Shown piece by piece: positions 35,830-48,720 of a stretch of 64,000 bases of DNA. Within the stretch, counting starts at the first letter, position 1. Each line of letters opens with the position of its first letter. A program made the translations under genes and the position numbers. The notes beneath the pieces are model-generated. The model worked only from the letters and a program-made list of their open reading frames with translations, was not told the DNA's origin and searched no databases. Source of the stretch: Tolypeutes matacus (Eukaryota > Chordata > Mammalia > Cingulata > Chlamyphoridae); the NCBI GenBank assembly GCA_026826555.1, contig JAKSZT010053887.1:66247948-66311947 (forward strand), read 5' to 3'.

Positions 35830-36700
35830 CACACCAATCAAATGGATTGAAATTTTAAAAATAATGACAATAGCACATGCTGGCAAGGATATGTAGAAAC
35901 TAGATCACTCATACATTGCTGGTGAAAGTGCAAAATGGTGCAGCCACTGTGGAAAATAGTTTGGCGGTTTCTTATAAAACTAAACCTGCAACAACATTCC
36001 ACCCAGCATTTGCACTCCTGTTAATTTATCCCGGATACATGAACATTTGAGTTCACACAAAAATCTGTGCATGAATGTTCATAAAAGCTTTCTTCATAAT
36101 AGCCCCAAACTGGAAACAGTCCAGATGTCCTTCAAAAGTTGGATGGCTGAACAAACTGTGGTATTAAATAGTATGGATATTCTCAGCAAATAAAGGAACA
36201 AAGTATTGATGCAATGCATCATCTTGCATGAATCTCCAGGAAATTATGCTGAGTGAGAAAAGCCAATTTCCAAATGCTACATACTGCATTATTCCATTTA
36301 TATAATTTTAAAAATAACAAGATATTATAAATGAAGGATGGATTAGTGATTATCTGGGTAAGGGACGGGGGAGGGATGTGAGTGTGCTTATTAAAGGGCA
36401 ACATTAGGGATCCTTGTGGTGATGGAACTGCTCAGTATCTTGACTGTGGTGGTGGACACATGAAAGTGAACATGTGATAAAATTGTATAGAACAAAATAC
36501 ATCCACACACTCATATACAAATAAAAGTAGGGAAATTGGAGTAATTACAATGGATCATGTCCATTTCAATATCCTGTTTAAAATGTTGCATTATAGTTTT
36601 ACAAAAGGTTACCATTTGAGGTTACTGGGGAAACTATACATAGGCCCTCTCTGCATAGGAATATACAATTATCTAAAAAAATTTTCAATTAAAAAAGTGC
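35830..36700 (+). mobile_element. Old L1M 3' end
   Basis: It begins in the C-terminal coding/3' region of L1: 'gctggcaaggatatgtagaaac', 'ctcatacattgctggtgaaagtgcaaaatgg', 'ccactgtggaaaatagtttggcggtttctta', 'ggaaacagtccagatgtcc'. It continues through a 3' UTR ('gattatctgggtaaggg', 'ttgtggtgatggaactgctcagtatcttgactg') to a weak A-rich end at about 36700. Diverged, with stops throughout. Confidence 0.8.
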
Positions 36701-36784
36701 AATGAAATGTGAATTGCTTTCACAGAAGTCTGCATGGACTATAAAGGGGAACCTAGGCACTTCTGGACTTTTTCCATTGATTGA

Positions 36785-37080
36785 TTGATTCATTAATTCA
36801 GTAAGTACTTATTTATTGAATACCTATTATGTACCTCCCATGGAGACTATAACAGTGAACAAGACACACAAACCTTCCTAGCTTCATGTTGCTTTTATTT
36901 TAGTGGGGAGATATAAATTTAAAAAGTGGAGTAAAATGTGTAGTATATTAGGTTATGAAAAGTGATATGAGGAAAAATGAAGCAAGGAATGGGGAAGAGA
37001 AAGTGAGTAGGGTGGGTAGGGAGGAGTGGGATGGATTAGGAGCTAGATCATATAGTACCTTGCCAAACATTTTGATTAAA
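36785..37080. repeat. L2-like fragment
   Basis: 'ttattgaatacctattatgtacc', then 'actataacagtgaacaagacac' and 'ttattttagtggggaga', follows the L2 order. The tail to 37080, with 'agctagatcatatagtacctt', is also L2-like. Confidence 0.6.
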
Positions 37081-37084
37081 GGAA

Positions 37085-37290
37085 CAATTAGAGTAACACC
37101 ATTTTATTGTTTTATTTTGTTTATCTTTTCACTTTTTAAAAGTACAACATAATTGCATATAAGTGCTGCATCTTTCATAAGTGTAAAGCCTGGTGAACTT
37201 TTCCTGAACACCTGATGCTCATCAGCACCTAGATAAGAAGCAAAACCCCTGTATCCCTAAAGCCGACCTCACACTCCCATTTGTTCTCAG
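37085..37290 (-). repeat. L1ME-like 3' UTR, antisense
   Basis: 'aagtgtaaagcctggtgaacttttcc', then 'gctcatcagcacctagataagaagcaaaacccc', resembles the antisense L1ME 3' end (gaatttttacaaactg...accagcacccagatcaagaaaca). Confidence 0.45.
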
Positions 37291-37349
37291 CAAATCTAGC
37301 ACAGAAATGTAAGGACATATATAAATAAAATGAACTCTTCTTATTTGGA

Positions 37350-37520
37350 AGCTATGTTGTGGATCTGGAACCAAAGATCTGTTTTTAAATCCCAGCTGTA
37401 CCTCTAGTTATTCATATGACCTTCAAGATTCTCCTTTATTATGTGAAAATGAATAGTTCACTGGATAGTATGCAAGTTGTAGAAGATAATGTACTAAAAG
37501 TGCCTTAAATCATTAAGACA
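37350..37520 (+). repeat. MIR fragment
   Basis: 'gtggatctggaaccaaagatctgtttttaaatcccagctgtacctctagttattcatatgacc' follows the MIR tRNA-like part and core closely. Confidence 0.65.
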
Positions 37521-40500
37521 CCAATATATTAAAGTTATTAGGCCAAATAGAAAGCTTGATTTATTTAACAGCCACGAGTCCAATTATTTTCAAGGAGCTT
37601 TATCATTGAAAGTTATATTGAGGTATTCTAAATTCCTTTTTTAATTCTTACACTGTCTTGGTAATTCTGTTTTCTATTAATTTGTTTGTCATTAATATTT
37701 TTCAACCAATATCAATTTAATAGTTTGTCTTTCCCTAAATATGCTGTTGTAATTGACATATTTTGAATAATATATCTGTTTCTAAAATATACTTATTCCA
37801 TGTGACTAAACTTTTTATAAAGTTATATATATTTTTCCAAATGATAAGAAACTATTCACAACAATTGATTTTTCAAATAAATTATGCCATTTTAATGTTG
37901 TTTTCCATGTTTTTTTTTCCTACCTTAGGTGGTTTGGCTTCCCATTACAAGGAAGAATGATAATATTTGTTACAGTCAACTTATAAAATTCAATAAAATC
38001 ATTAACCTTTCTTAAGTCATTTCAATTTCATTTATATTATATGATTACTTTGTTATTCCCTTCTGCAGGTGTTAATATCCTCATAATATTTTCCAGAAAA
38101 AAGTAAAAGCTATGTTTTACCTCTAATTTATGCTTTGTCAAAACTTTCTCTCTTTTGATCTAACTCTAATAATGTAATATTTTATGTCAGTGTTTCATTC
38201 AAACTGAAAAGAATAGTGTAACAAATGAGCTGCAATATGCATTATATAAAACTTTGGAATGATATTTTGCAATCAACTCTACATATGGATGTTTCATTCC
38301 TAGAATTTAAGTAAACGAGCCAAGTCACTCACTTAGGATCATGGATAATTATTAAGTTGCCCAAATGTGCCTAGTGAGTTTTTCCATGCTAAAGAACTGT
38401 TAAAATTAGACTTCTTTTTTTTTTTTTAATTGAAAAAGCACACTTGGTAGTGCCAGTAACTATTTAAAACACAGACTAGTGAAGCACAACTAAGAGGCTG
38501 TAGTGGCAGAGAGTAAATGGATTCTGATATATCAGCACACAGTTATCAAGTGATTACTCTGTGTTGGGGGTGGGTAAGTAATAAGATATGAATAAGTTGT
38601 TCTGCAGGTACAATTAGTGATAATTTATCCTTGACTGTCTTAATCCAAATATGCCTACCGTCTCATAATTTCATGTTCTATGTGAAATCAATTTAACCAA
38701 ACACCTTATGTCATTTTCCTTTCCCATGAATTCTTAAGGACAAAGAGATTAGGTATACAGTTTCAAATATACTCACAATTTCCTTATTCGTTTGATTAAT
38801 TCCCTCATGGTAATTCTGTGCGTAAGGTAAAAGAAAAATGAATAGTTCATTTTCTATTTAAAACAGCAATCATTTTATTTCCATAAATTATATCAGTTTT
38901 TTAACTGTTTATTCTTGATAAATGAATTTAACTAGAACTTGAGAGATGAAAAAGAATTCCAAAATTAGGTTCATTTTTGTTCAATAAAGTGGTAATTTTT
39001 TTCAACAATTGCACCTGATCAAGATGTATTCAAATAATTTCAGACAATGTTACAACAAAATTTAGGCTCATACTTAAATAGTGATGGAATTTCTTTACAA
39101 TTTGAGTATAATTATTAAAACACTAAACTGTTTTTCATATTCATCATGTTGAGATAATAGGATTATGTATGTCAGGACAGACATTCTATTTCAAAAAATA
39201 AATTTTGCATCAAGATATTTAATTTTCATATATGGATGTGAACATTTCTTTTGAATATTTTGGAAAGACTGAAAAGCAAGGTATCTATCATCCCCTTCTG
39301 AACAGTCTTAGAATTGCAAGCACATACATAGGCCTCTTTTGATGGAAATTTCTGATACCAAACAAGTAACTGACAATGAAAGATTGCTTATATTTAGATC
39401 ATCATGTTTGTATTATAATTTAATTCTCTTGGTCACAGGGATAGCTTCCTTACTCAAAGGTAGCTAATATATGATCTGGAGTCCACAGTATAGACAGCAG
39501 TCTACACTGGGGAGATTCCATTCAATAGGATTTTCCTGTAGGGGTTACAAACTGAAAGGATTATAATGGCCAAATAAGTGATGAGAGCAGCAAGCATGGT
39601 GAAATAAATAAGGAATGGTAAGCAGTACTGCACGAAGACCTTAGCAAATTTGTTCATACTCCAAGCCCCATATTTTAGAGGATTTGCCCTGAACTCTTCC
39701 AACTATTCCCTTTAAAGGGGACAAGAAATCTATGGGATTAAGAGAATGTGCCTGCTTTGAGCCACCACCTTCTTTATGTTTTAAGCACTGGGACTCTAAT
39801 TTCTTCCCCAAACTATCCCAAGTCCATTTCCAGGACCTGTTGGAATGCTTTTCAAATCTCTCATCCTGAATGCTATTGGTGCTGTTGGATTGTGCATCTC
39901 GTGGCTTGAAAGGCAGCCAAAGAAATGCTGTTTCTTGTGGGGAAGGAACATAGGACAATTCTTGTGAACATAGACCTGTTTTATTCTAAAAATGTGCATG
40001 AGACCTGTGAAAATGGTGGACAGAGCAGTGGTAGGAAGAGAAAGAGGCTGGGAGGAAACCCATGGCCTTCATTTTTACCATTGCCAGAGTTGAAGGTTGG
40101 ATTTGTTGTTAAAGACTATGGACAAGTAGAAAGTGCATGCCTTTGTAGAGTACATACACTGACTAAATGCACTCAAAAATTTTTTAAACACTGTGTGGGC
40201 TAAATAGCACACGCTTATATGATCTTTATAATTTTTTTTGAAAAGTACTTAAATATAGGCAGTGCAATATGGAGTGTGGCATATGTGTGTTAGATTAAGT
40301 TAGGTTAAATTACACTTGGGATGAATTTATTTGCTCTGATTAGTAATACACCTTCTAGTGTAGTGAGTTAACACTTAATCAGAAAAACCTCATTTCAAAA
40401 ATGGTCACTTTAAGTGCTTTAAGCACCCTATCTATATCTGAAGTTTTGTTAATTAGCAAAATAAATGGTACAATTTTCTTGTGAGAGTAGTGATATCCAA

Positions 40501-43084
40501 GTATTTCAGTTTGGCTAAAATTTTTCTAAAGACATTCCTTGCAAGAGTTGCTTCTTCCAGCAGCCACGGCAGTGAACAGTTCCTACAGACTTCCATGTTG
40601 CTGATAATTACCAACATACCGCCAAAACTGATATTTCCTTTATTCTGTTGAAGAAGTAATATGGGCAAAGTATATCGTACATCAAACATTTATAAGCATA
40701 TTTAACAGACTGGTGGGCTGTGTAACAAGGTTGACCGCCAGGTGTTAAAAGTTTCTCTGTGCTCAAATATGTTAAGAAAATACCAGTTAATTCAATGTTA
40801 CATAAGTTAATTTATTATAGGACAGCACAGGACTTTAATATGCTAAATAATACTGTGACTTTCCAATAAAGAACCTTTACCAAATATGTATATTTATATT
40901 ACTCACGCTCAGAACAACATGTACACACACAGACAGGAAAAAGCTATAATAAAGGATTTATATCTTGCAAGATATATTTGGTTTCTAGTTTATAAATTCT
41001 CAATAAAGGCATATGCTATGCTTATATAGAAGAAAAATCTATATATTTTGTGTTTTCATCTTCCATATCCACGGTTCTGCACTCTTTATTTTCAGGGAAA
41101 CAAAATGTTTCACTTAGGGTAGAGTGGTTGATCACCATTATCTCTATCAATTGCAGAAGGATTTTGTTAAGCTCCTCAGGAAATTAAGTAGGGATTCTTC
41201 CTGATTTGATTCCCTAAAAAACTCGAAGTGATTTCTCTGAACATATTTATATCTCCCTTGCAAGGCACATATATTTGATTAAAAGTAAGAATTATCTAAA
41301 TCCCTCTTTAGAACCTTAGGAGAGCTGGTTACCTACCTTTTCCAAGCAGGAATGCTGGAGCAGCCCAGGCAAAACAAAAAGGCATACCACTATATGACTC
41401 ATTACCTAATACAAATTCTTAACAGAGACAGTGGGAAAAGCAAGAGATCAGAGACTCACAGAAGCTGTCTTTAATCTGCAGGATTAAGTTAACTCTTACA
41501 CGTATTTCATATTTTTCTCCTCACTAGCATATTTTTGTGTGGTACAATGTGCCCCCACTAAATTCCTAACCTAAACTTTCCCCTGAAATGGAACAAACTA
41601 GATTACACGTGGCCTCTAAACTAATCAATATATACATACTATGTAACATATCATGTAATATTGATTAGTTTAAAGGCCACATATAATTATGATGAATTAA
41701 CTCAAATAGGGGTCCTATTACTGGGTAACTAGGAGAGAATTACGTACCATGAAGCCTTGATAGAACTTAACCATTTTCAGTACTGTGGGTAAAGGAATGC
41801 AAAACAAACCACTATTTTGTCCATTTTCTCTGTGTGTTTGTCTTTCTGTTCCCACAAGCTTCTACTCTTTCTAAGGTCAATTTGATCTGTGCATTTGATC
41901 GTGAATATATTAATTTACCTCCTTAAAGTGTTTTGATCTATTCATGAATATTGATGCTATAATACCTGTTTAATATGTTAGGGAATTTCTGTATGCAATC
42001 CAACTTAGATATCTACCATGAACCTTTCAAATAGATCAACCTGTTACCATCTCTCAGGCACATGCAATTAGGTTGGATAGACCATTAGTTTGATCTAGTA
42101 TAAATTGAAGTTAGCTGGAATTAATCTAGTGTTTCCACAATGCCCCATGTATTTTCTATATTATCCTTTTTTATTTAATTGCCTGTATTTTAATGGACAA
42201 GTAAATTTGATAATCTTAACAAATCTATATTAAATGTATCAAATTATTGCCTTTGTAACAAAGTGTAGACATAAAATTATATTGCTAATCCCCAGATTTA
42301 TTCTAAAAAGATTCATCCCTTATGGCAGTTATAGAACATAAACTGCTAGAGACCTCATAAAAATTTTTTAAAAGACTTGTCTAAAATTAATTTCATGTCG
42401 TGTCTTGTTTTTCTTATTAAAATGTTCTCTGTAACACTTTCTGGAATAAAATTTCCAGGTGTTTATTCATTCTTTTAATTAAACCTGGGCTATTTAATTT
42501 AAATATTGTTTCTACCAAACATTTGCTTTTTTTGCATCATGATAGACAAACTGGTTTCGTAGTGTATCCACAGAAGATCGCTTTTTAATCACACAGTGCC
42601 AAAATCTGTCACCTTAGGTATTGCAGTTGAAGCCAGGTTCAGACAATCTATTGGGAAATTGCAACTTGGTAGCAGTTGACTGCATGGATGAGCTCTTACT
42701 ATAACATCACAGATGGCTGGAACAGATCTTCACTGATTATTGGAATTAAACAGTGCATCTACTCACTATGACATGTACTGTTTTTGCCAGAGAAAACAGA
42801 AAGCAAATGACCAGATGTAACAGAAACTTAAGGTTCTAGAATTCATTTAAATAAGCATAGTTGCTGAGAATATATATTATTAAATGGAATTTTATTTAAT
42901 TTAGTAAATATCAGATTTAAGGAAAACTTCTATGAAACTTTTACTGAAGCCGAAACAAGGAGAATAATTTTCAAGGAACCTAGTAGATGACTTATCACTA
43001 TGTATCAAATTTTAAAATGCAAAAGTATGTGTGTAGAGAGACAGAGAGAAAGAGGTATTGTAAGTATATGGAAAAATCATTTGA
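37521..43084. other. AT-rich unique sequence, no gene seen
   Basis: This is the longest stretch without a recognised element. Open frames at 39502-39999 (minus) and 40453-40689 (minus) are short, carry no domain I recognise and lack exon support. A long inverted repeat lies at 41606-41683. GC content rises slightly at 39480-40200. Confidence 0.5.
41606..41683. repeat. Inverted repeat (hairpin), 26-bp arms
   Basis: The left arm (41606-41631, cacgtggcctctaaactaat...) and right arm (41658-41683) are complementary at 23 of 26 positions. A 26-nt AT-rich centre separates them, and weaker pairing extends about 6 bp outward. It could be a palindromic miniature transposon or a chance-grown palindrome. 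No TSD is evident. Confidence 0.8.
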
Positions 43085-43945
43085 AAACACAGGGTTCCTC
43101 TTACCCACCTCACACATGGAATTTTCCTTATTGTTAACACAGTGCATTAGATTGGTACTTTATTAAAATTGATGAAATAATATTATAATTATACTATTAA
43201 CTATAGTCCATAGTTAAGATTAGGGATCACTGTATTGTACAGCCCTATGTTTTTTTATATTTTTCTCGGGAAATATATACCACCTAAAATTTCTTCATTT
43301 AATCATATTCAAACATATAATTCACTGTTGTTAAATATATCCAAAATATTGTGCTACCATCGCCACCATCTATTACCAAAACTTTTCCATCAACCCAAAC
43401 AGAAACTCTATACCAACTAATCATTAACTCCCCATTTCTTCCCCCCACCCTGGTAACCTATATTCTAGTTTCTGAATCTATTACTTTGCTTATTCTAATT
43501 ATTACAGTGAGATCACACAATATTTGTCCTTTTGTGTCTACACAACATGATGTCATCAAGGTTCATCCATATTGTCACGTGTGTCAGAACTTCATTCTTT
43601 TTTTATGGTTGAATAATATTCCATTGTATGTGTAGACCACATTTTGTTAATCCATTATCTATTGCTGGAAACTTGGGTTGCTTCCAGTTGTGAATAATGC
43701 TATTGGTGGGTAAATATCTGTTCAAGTCTCTGCTTTCAATTCTTTTGTGTTTATACCTATAAGTGAGATTGCTGGGTCATATAGTAATTCTAAACTTAGT
43801 TTTCTGAGGAAACACCAAACTGTTTTTCACAGTGGCTGCACTGTTTTACATTCCCACCAACAGTGAATGTTGTTCATGTGCCTATTTCTCCACATCCTCT
43901 CTGACACTTGTTATTTTCCCTTTTTTAATAGTAGTCATTCTAGTT

Positions 43946-44150
43946 CAGGAGTTCTTAAACTTTTTTGTCCCATGGACCCCTTTGCCAGTCAGGTGGAAAC
44001 CATGGGCCCCTGACTATTTATTAAATAATACACTATATTGTGTATTATTTAATAAATATATCACCCCTGCACATGTCCCCACAAGAATGATGTTTTTTGT
44101 TTTTTTTTTAATTCAATTCAAGCTCGCAGACCCCTGGTTAAGAACTCCCG
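43946..44150. mobile_element. Short hAT-like DNA transposon with 8-bp TSD
   Basis: A 205-bp element with inverted ends: caggagttcttaa at the left, and the complement of ttaagaactcccg at the right. Next to the termini are 'cccatggacccctt' and, at the other side, 'cgcagacccctgg'. The flanking 8-bp repeats ttctagtt (43938-43945) and ttctagtg (44151-44158) match at 7 of 8 positions. Host L1 sequence is continuous without the element. The centre holds a perfect 19-bp-arm palindrome (44015-44033 and 44040-44058). No transposase is present, so it is non-autonomous. Confidence 0.8.
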
Positions 44151-45873
44151 TTCTAGTGTGTGTGGAATGGTATTTCATTGTGGTTATGATTTGCATTTCT
44201 TTAATGGCTAATGATGTTGAGCATCTTTTCATGTACTTATTAATTGTTTGTATATCTTCTTTGAGAAATGTCTATTCAAGTCTTTTGCCCATTTTTTAAC
44301 TGTGTTGTTTGCCTTTTTGTTATGCAGTTGTAAGATTTCCTTATATATTATGGATATTAAAATTTTGTTAGATATATGGTTACCAAATATTTTATCCCTT
44401 TCTGTAGATTGTCTTTTTTCTTTTGTGGTAGTCCTTTCATGCAAAGAAGTTCTTGATTTTGATGAAGTCCCATTTATATATTTTTTTCTCTTTTGCGGCT
44501 CTTAGTTTTGTTGGAAAGTCTAAGAAACCATTGCCTAACACAAAGCCCTGAAGATGCTTATCTACATTTTCTTCTAGGATTTTATAACTTTGGTTCTTAT
44601 ATTTAAGTCTTTGATCCATTTTGAATTAATTTTTGTATATGGTGTGTAGTAGGGCCCATCTTAATTCTTTTGATATGGATACCCAGTTTCCCAGCACCAT
44701 TTTGTTGAAGAGATTATTCTTTCCCCATTAAGTGAATGTGGCACTCTTTTCAAAATTCAATTGTCTATACAATTAAAGGTTTCTTTTTTTCTGAACTTTA
44801 AATTTTATTACATTGGTATATATGTTTGTATTTGTGCCATTACTACACTAATTTGATTCCTGTCATTTTGTAATAAGTTTTAAAATTTGGAAATGTGAGT
44901 CCACTAACTCTGTTCTTCTTTTTTAAGATGGTTTTTGCTATTTGAGACCACTTATCCTTCCATATAAATTTGATGATTGGCTTTTCCATTTCTGCAAAGA
45001 AGGCTGTTACAATATTGATTGGAATTCTTTGAATCTGTAAATTGCTTTGGGTGGAATTGACATCTTAAAATTTATTCTTCCAATCTCTGAACATGGAATG
45101 TCCCTCCACTTATTTAGGTGTTCTTTGCTTTCTCTTACCAATGTTTTGTAGTTTTCTGGGTATAAGTCCTATATATCCTTGGTTAAATTTATTCCTAGAT
45201 ATTTAATTCTTTAGTTGCTAATGTCAATTGAATTTTTTTCTTGATTTCCTCTTAAGATTGTTCATTAGTCCTCTATAGAAACACTACTGACTTTTGCATG
45301 TTGATCTTCTACCTTACCACTTCGCAGAATTCATTTACTAGCTCTAGCAGTTGGGTTGTGGAGTTTTCAAGATTTTCTGTATAGAGTTTGCCAATAGTGA
45401 AAGTTTTTACTTCTTTCTTTCCTTTTTCTTACATAATTTCTTGGCAAGAACTTCCAGTACAATGCTGAATAACAGTGGTGACAGTGGAAATCCATGCCTT
45501 TTTCCTAATCTTAGGGGAAAAGATTTCAGTCTTTCACCTGTGATTATGATGTTAATTATTGGTTTTCCCTATGTGCCCTCTGTCATGTTGAGGGAGTTTA
45601 CTTCTATTCAGTTTTCTAAGGGTTTTTCAAAAAAGGGGTGCTGGATTTTTCCAAATGCCTGTCTATGTCATTTGAGATGATCCTTCATTCAATTAATGTA
45701 TTACATGATATTAATCAATTTTCTTATGTTGAACCAACCCCAATACCCAGGAGAAAATTCACCTGGCCATGGTGAATAATTATTTTAATATGCTGTTGGA
45801 TTTGGCTTGCTAGGATTTTGCTGAGAAATTTTGCATCTATATTCATAGAGGATATTGGTGTGTAGTTTTATTC

Positions 45874-45897
45874 TTTTTTTTTTTTTTTTTTTTTTTT
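45874..45897 (+). repeat. T homopolymer run
   Basis: A run of about 24 T within the antisense L1 ORF2. It could be the tail of a tiny unrecognised insertion or simple slippage growth. Confidence 0.95.
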
Positions 45898-46744
45898 GGT
45901 ATTTTTATCTGGCTTTGGTATTAGGGTGATGTTTGCCTCACAGAATGTTAGAGAGTATTCCCTCATCTTCAATTTTTTTTGGAAAAGTTTAAGCAGAATT
46001 TCTCTTAATTTTTCTTATTATCTTTGGAAAAAATTCACTGGTCTGGGACTTTTATTTGTTGGTAAATTTTTGATTTTTGATTCAATCTACTTACTTATTA
46101 TTGGTCTGTTGAGATATTCTATTAGTTCTTGAATCAGTGAAAGTAGTTTATGTGTTTCCAAGAATTTGAAGATTTCATCTAGGTTGTCTAGTGTTTTAGT
46201 GTACAGTTGCTAATAATATCCTCTTATAATCCTTTTTATTTCTGTGTGATTGGTATTAATGTCCTCCCTTTCTTTTCTAATTGTATTTATTTGTGTTCTC
46301 TCTCTTTATTTATTTGTCCAGGCTTGTCAAGTTTATTGATGTTTTGAAAGAATTAAATTTTGATTTCGTTGATTCTCTCTATTGTTTTTTATTTTCTCTA
46401 TATTATATAACTCTTCTATTCTTTATTATTCCCTTCCTTCTGCTCGTTTTGGATTTAGTGCCTGTGAGGTTATGTACCTGATTTGAAATCTTTCTTCTTT
46501 TTAAATATAAGTACTTGCATATGAATTTACCTCTCAGTTCAGCCTTTGTTTCATTCCATAAGCTTTGGTTTGTTGTCTTTTCATTTTCATTTGCCTCAAA
46601 ATAGTTCCTAATTACCCTTGTGATTTCTTCACTTACCCAATGGTTGTTTAAGACTGTTTTATTTTCAATAAATTTATGAATTTTCCAGTTCTCCCACCAA
46701 TACTGATTTTTAGCTTTATTCCTTCATTCCATTGTTTTTCAAGA

Positions 46745-46850
46745 AGATATCTTGTTTGGTGTGTATATATATGTATGTGTATGTGTGTGTGTATATATAT
46801 ATAATATAATATATTAATATAATTTAATATATATATATATATATTCTAAA
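46745..46850 (+). repeat. TA/TG-rich microsatellite
   Basis: A tgtgtatatatat...ataatataatatatt...tatatatatat tract interrupting the L1 ORF2 antisense sequence. Confidence 0.9.
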
Positions 46851-47959
46851 TTCATTAAGACTTATTGTATGACCTAACCTATTGTCTATCCAAGAAATGA
46901 TCCATGTGCCCTATAGAAGAATGTGTATTCTGCTGCTACTGGATGAACTGTTCTACATATCTGTTTGGTCTAGTTGGTTTATTGCTTTGCTCATGTCTTC
47001 TATTTCTTTACTGATCTTCTGTCTAGTTTGAAAGTGGTGTATCGAGATCTAACATAGAACTATTACCTCTACTTTTAAAGCTGTCAATATTTGCTTCATA
47101 TATTCTAGAACTCTGCCATTAGGTGAATGGTATTTTATAAGTTTTATATATTCTTATTGAATTGACTCCTTTATCAATATGCAGTGATTGTTTTTGTCCA
47201 TCATAACAATTTTTCTTTTAATGTCTTTTTTAATCTGAAATTAGTATAGCTACCCCAGCTCACTGTTGGTTATTATTTGCTTGGTATATATTTTACGTCC
47301 TTTTACTTTCAACCTACTCGTGTCTTTGAATTTAAGGTGAGTCTCCTGTAAACAGTATATAGTTGGACCATGACATTTTATCCAGTCTGCCAATTTCTGC
47401 TTTTTGACATGAGAGTTAAGTCCATTTATGCTTAGAGTAACTACTGATAATGCAGCATTTTCTTCTGCCATTTTCTATGTAATCTTTTTAAGTCTTACAC
47501 CTTTATTGTCTCTCAATTCTTCTGTTAATGCCTACACTTACATTTATTTGACTTTTTTGTACTGTTCCTTTTACAGTCCACTCTTATTTCATTTTGTGTA
47601 TTTTTTTTTCAGTTATTTTCCTTAGGTTACCTTGAGGCATAAATTAACATCCTAAATCTATAACAATCATGAATGATTTAATAACAACTTAAATTCACTA
47701 GCATATACAACCACTATTCCTATACCCCTACATTTTTCTGTGTACTTGTTACAATTTTTATCTTTATTCATTACTTTTCCTAAACCATAGATTTATCTTT
47801 ATTATTTTGGCATTTAAAAATTTGTACCTGTAAGAAAAAAATGATGGATACCAAGGTTACATAGGGTAACCTCGTATGGTTACATATGAATTTCTTTATA
47901 CCATTTTGATCCACTGTCTAGTGTCCTTTCCTTTCATATGAAGAACTCCCTTTAGCAGT

Positions 47960-48720
47960 GGTTTTAGGGCAGGTCTTGTGGCAACAAGTTTCTTCAGTTT
48001 TTGTGTATCTTTACCTCATTTTTGAAAGACATTCTTACTAGTAATATAATTCTTGGTTGGCAGTTGTTTCCTTCATCACTTAAACATTTTATCCCACTGC
48101 CTTCTTGGCTCTATGGCTTCTGATATGAAATCATCACTTTGTTATTGGGAACCTCTTGTACATAACACACTGTATTTCTTTTGCAGATTTCAGTGTTCTC
48201 TCCTTGTCTGTGGCATAAGATAGTTTGACTAGTATCAAACTGGGCATGGTTAACTTTGAGTTTACCCATTTTGGCTTTTGTTGGTATTCTTGAATGTGCA
48301 TATTTTGTTAAATTTCCCAAATTTTTGTTAAATTTGGGACATTTTCTACAATTATTTCTTTGAATCTTCCTTCTGCTCTTTTCTTTCTTTCTTCCCCTTT
48401 TGGGACTCCCTCCCATAGTGAATATGTCAGTACACTTGGTGTCCCACAAGTCTCTTAGTCTCTGTTCCCTTTTTTGCATTCTTTTTTCTTTCTGCTCCTC
48501 AGGCAAAATCATTTCAATTGTCTTGTTTCCAACTTCACAGATTCTTTTTTCTGCCATTCTGATCTATTGTGGAAATCCTCTAGGATATTTTTCATTTCAG
48601 TTACTGTGGTATCAACTCCTTCTTGTAATTTTTATCTCTTTGTGGAGATTCTTATATTGTTCATTCACTGTTTTCCTTGTATAGTTTAGTGCTTTATCCA
48701 TGTTTTCTTTCATATCTTTG
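47960..48720 (-). pseudogene. Broken L1 ORF1
   Basis: The minus-strand frame at 48557-48111 contains an ORF1-type ...REQRLRDLWDTK... segment just before the RRM region. Frameshifted RRM and C-terminal sequence follow. The upstream coiled-coil part (48557-48720) is present but decayed. Confidence 0.65.

Larger units (their letters stand above)
44160..47471 (-). pseudogene. Broken L1 ORF2
   Basis: The start is at 47471 with a readable endonuclease N-terminus (74-codon frame 47250-47471, ...INGLNSHVKKQKLADWIK...). The C-terminal part at 44229-44444 has [21 protein letters not shown]. In between, stops and frameshifts are everywhere. Around 45381-45400 the antisense of the RT FADD motif is expected between 'tctgtatagag' and 'aatagtgaaag'; about ten bases there look missing, which would delete the catalytic site. 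That reading rests on remembered consensus. Confidence 0.7.

Noticed and set aside
39502..39999. Minus-strand frames of 66-105 codons, one with a hydrophobic stretch
   Set aside because: Frames overlap each other in different phases, with no recognised domain and no splice-site support. A decayed pseudogene is possible but not shown.
40453..40689. 78-codon minus-strand frame
   Set aside because: Single short frame in AT-rich DNA with no similarity that I recognise.
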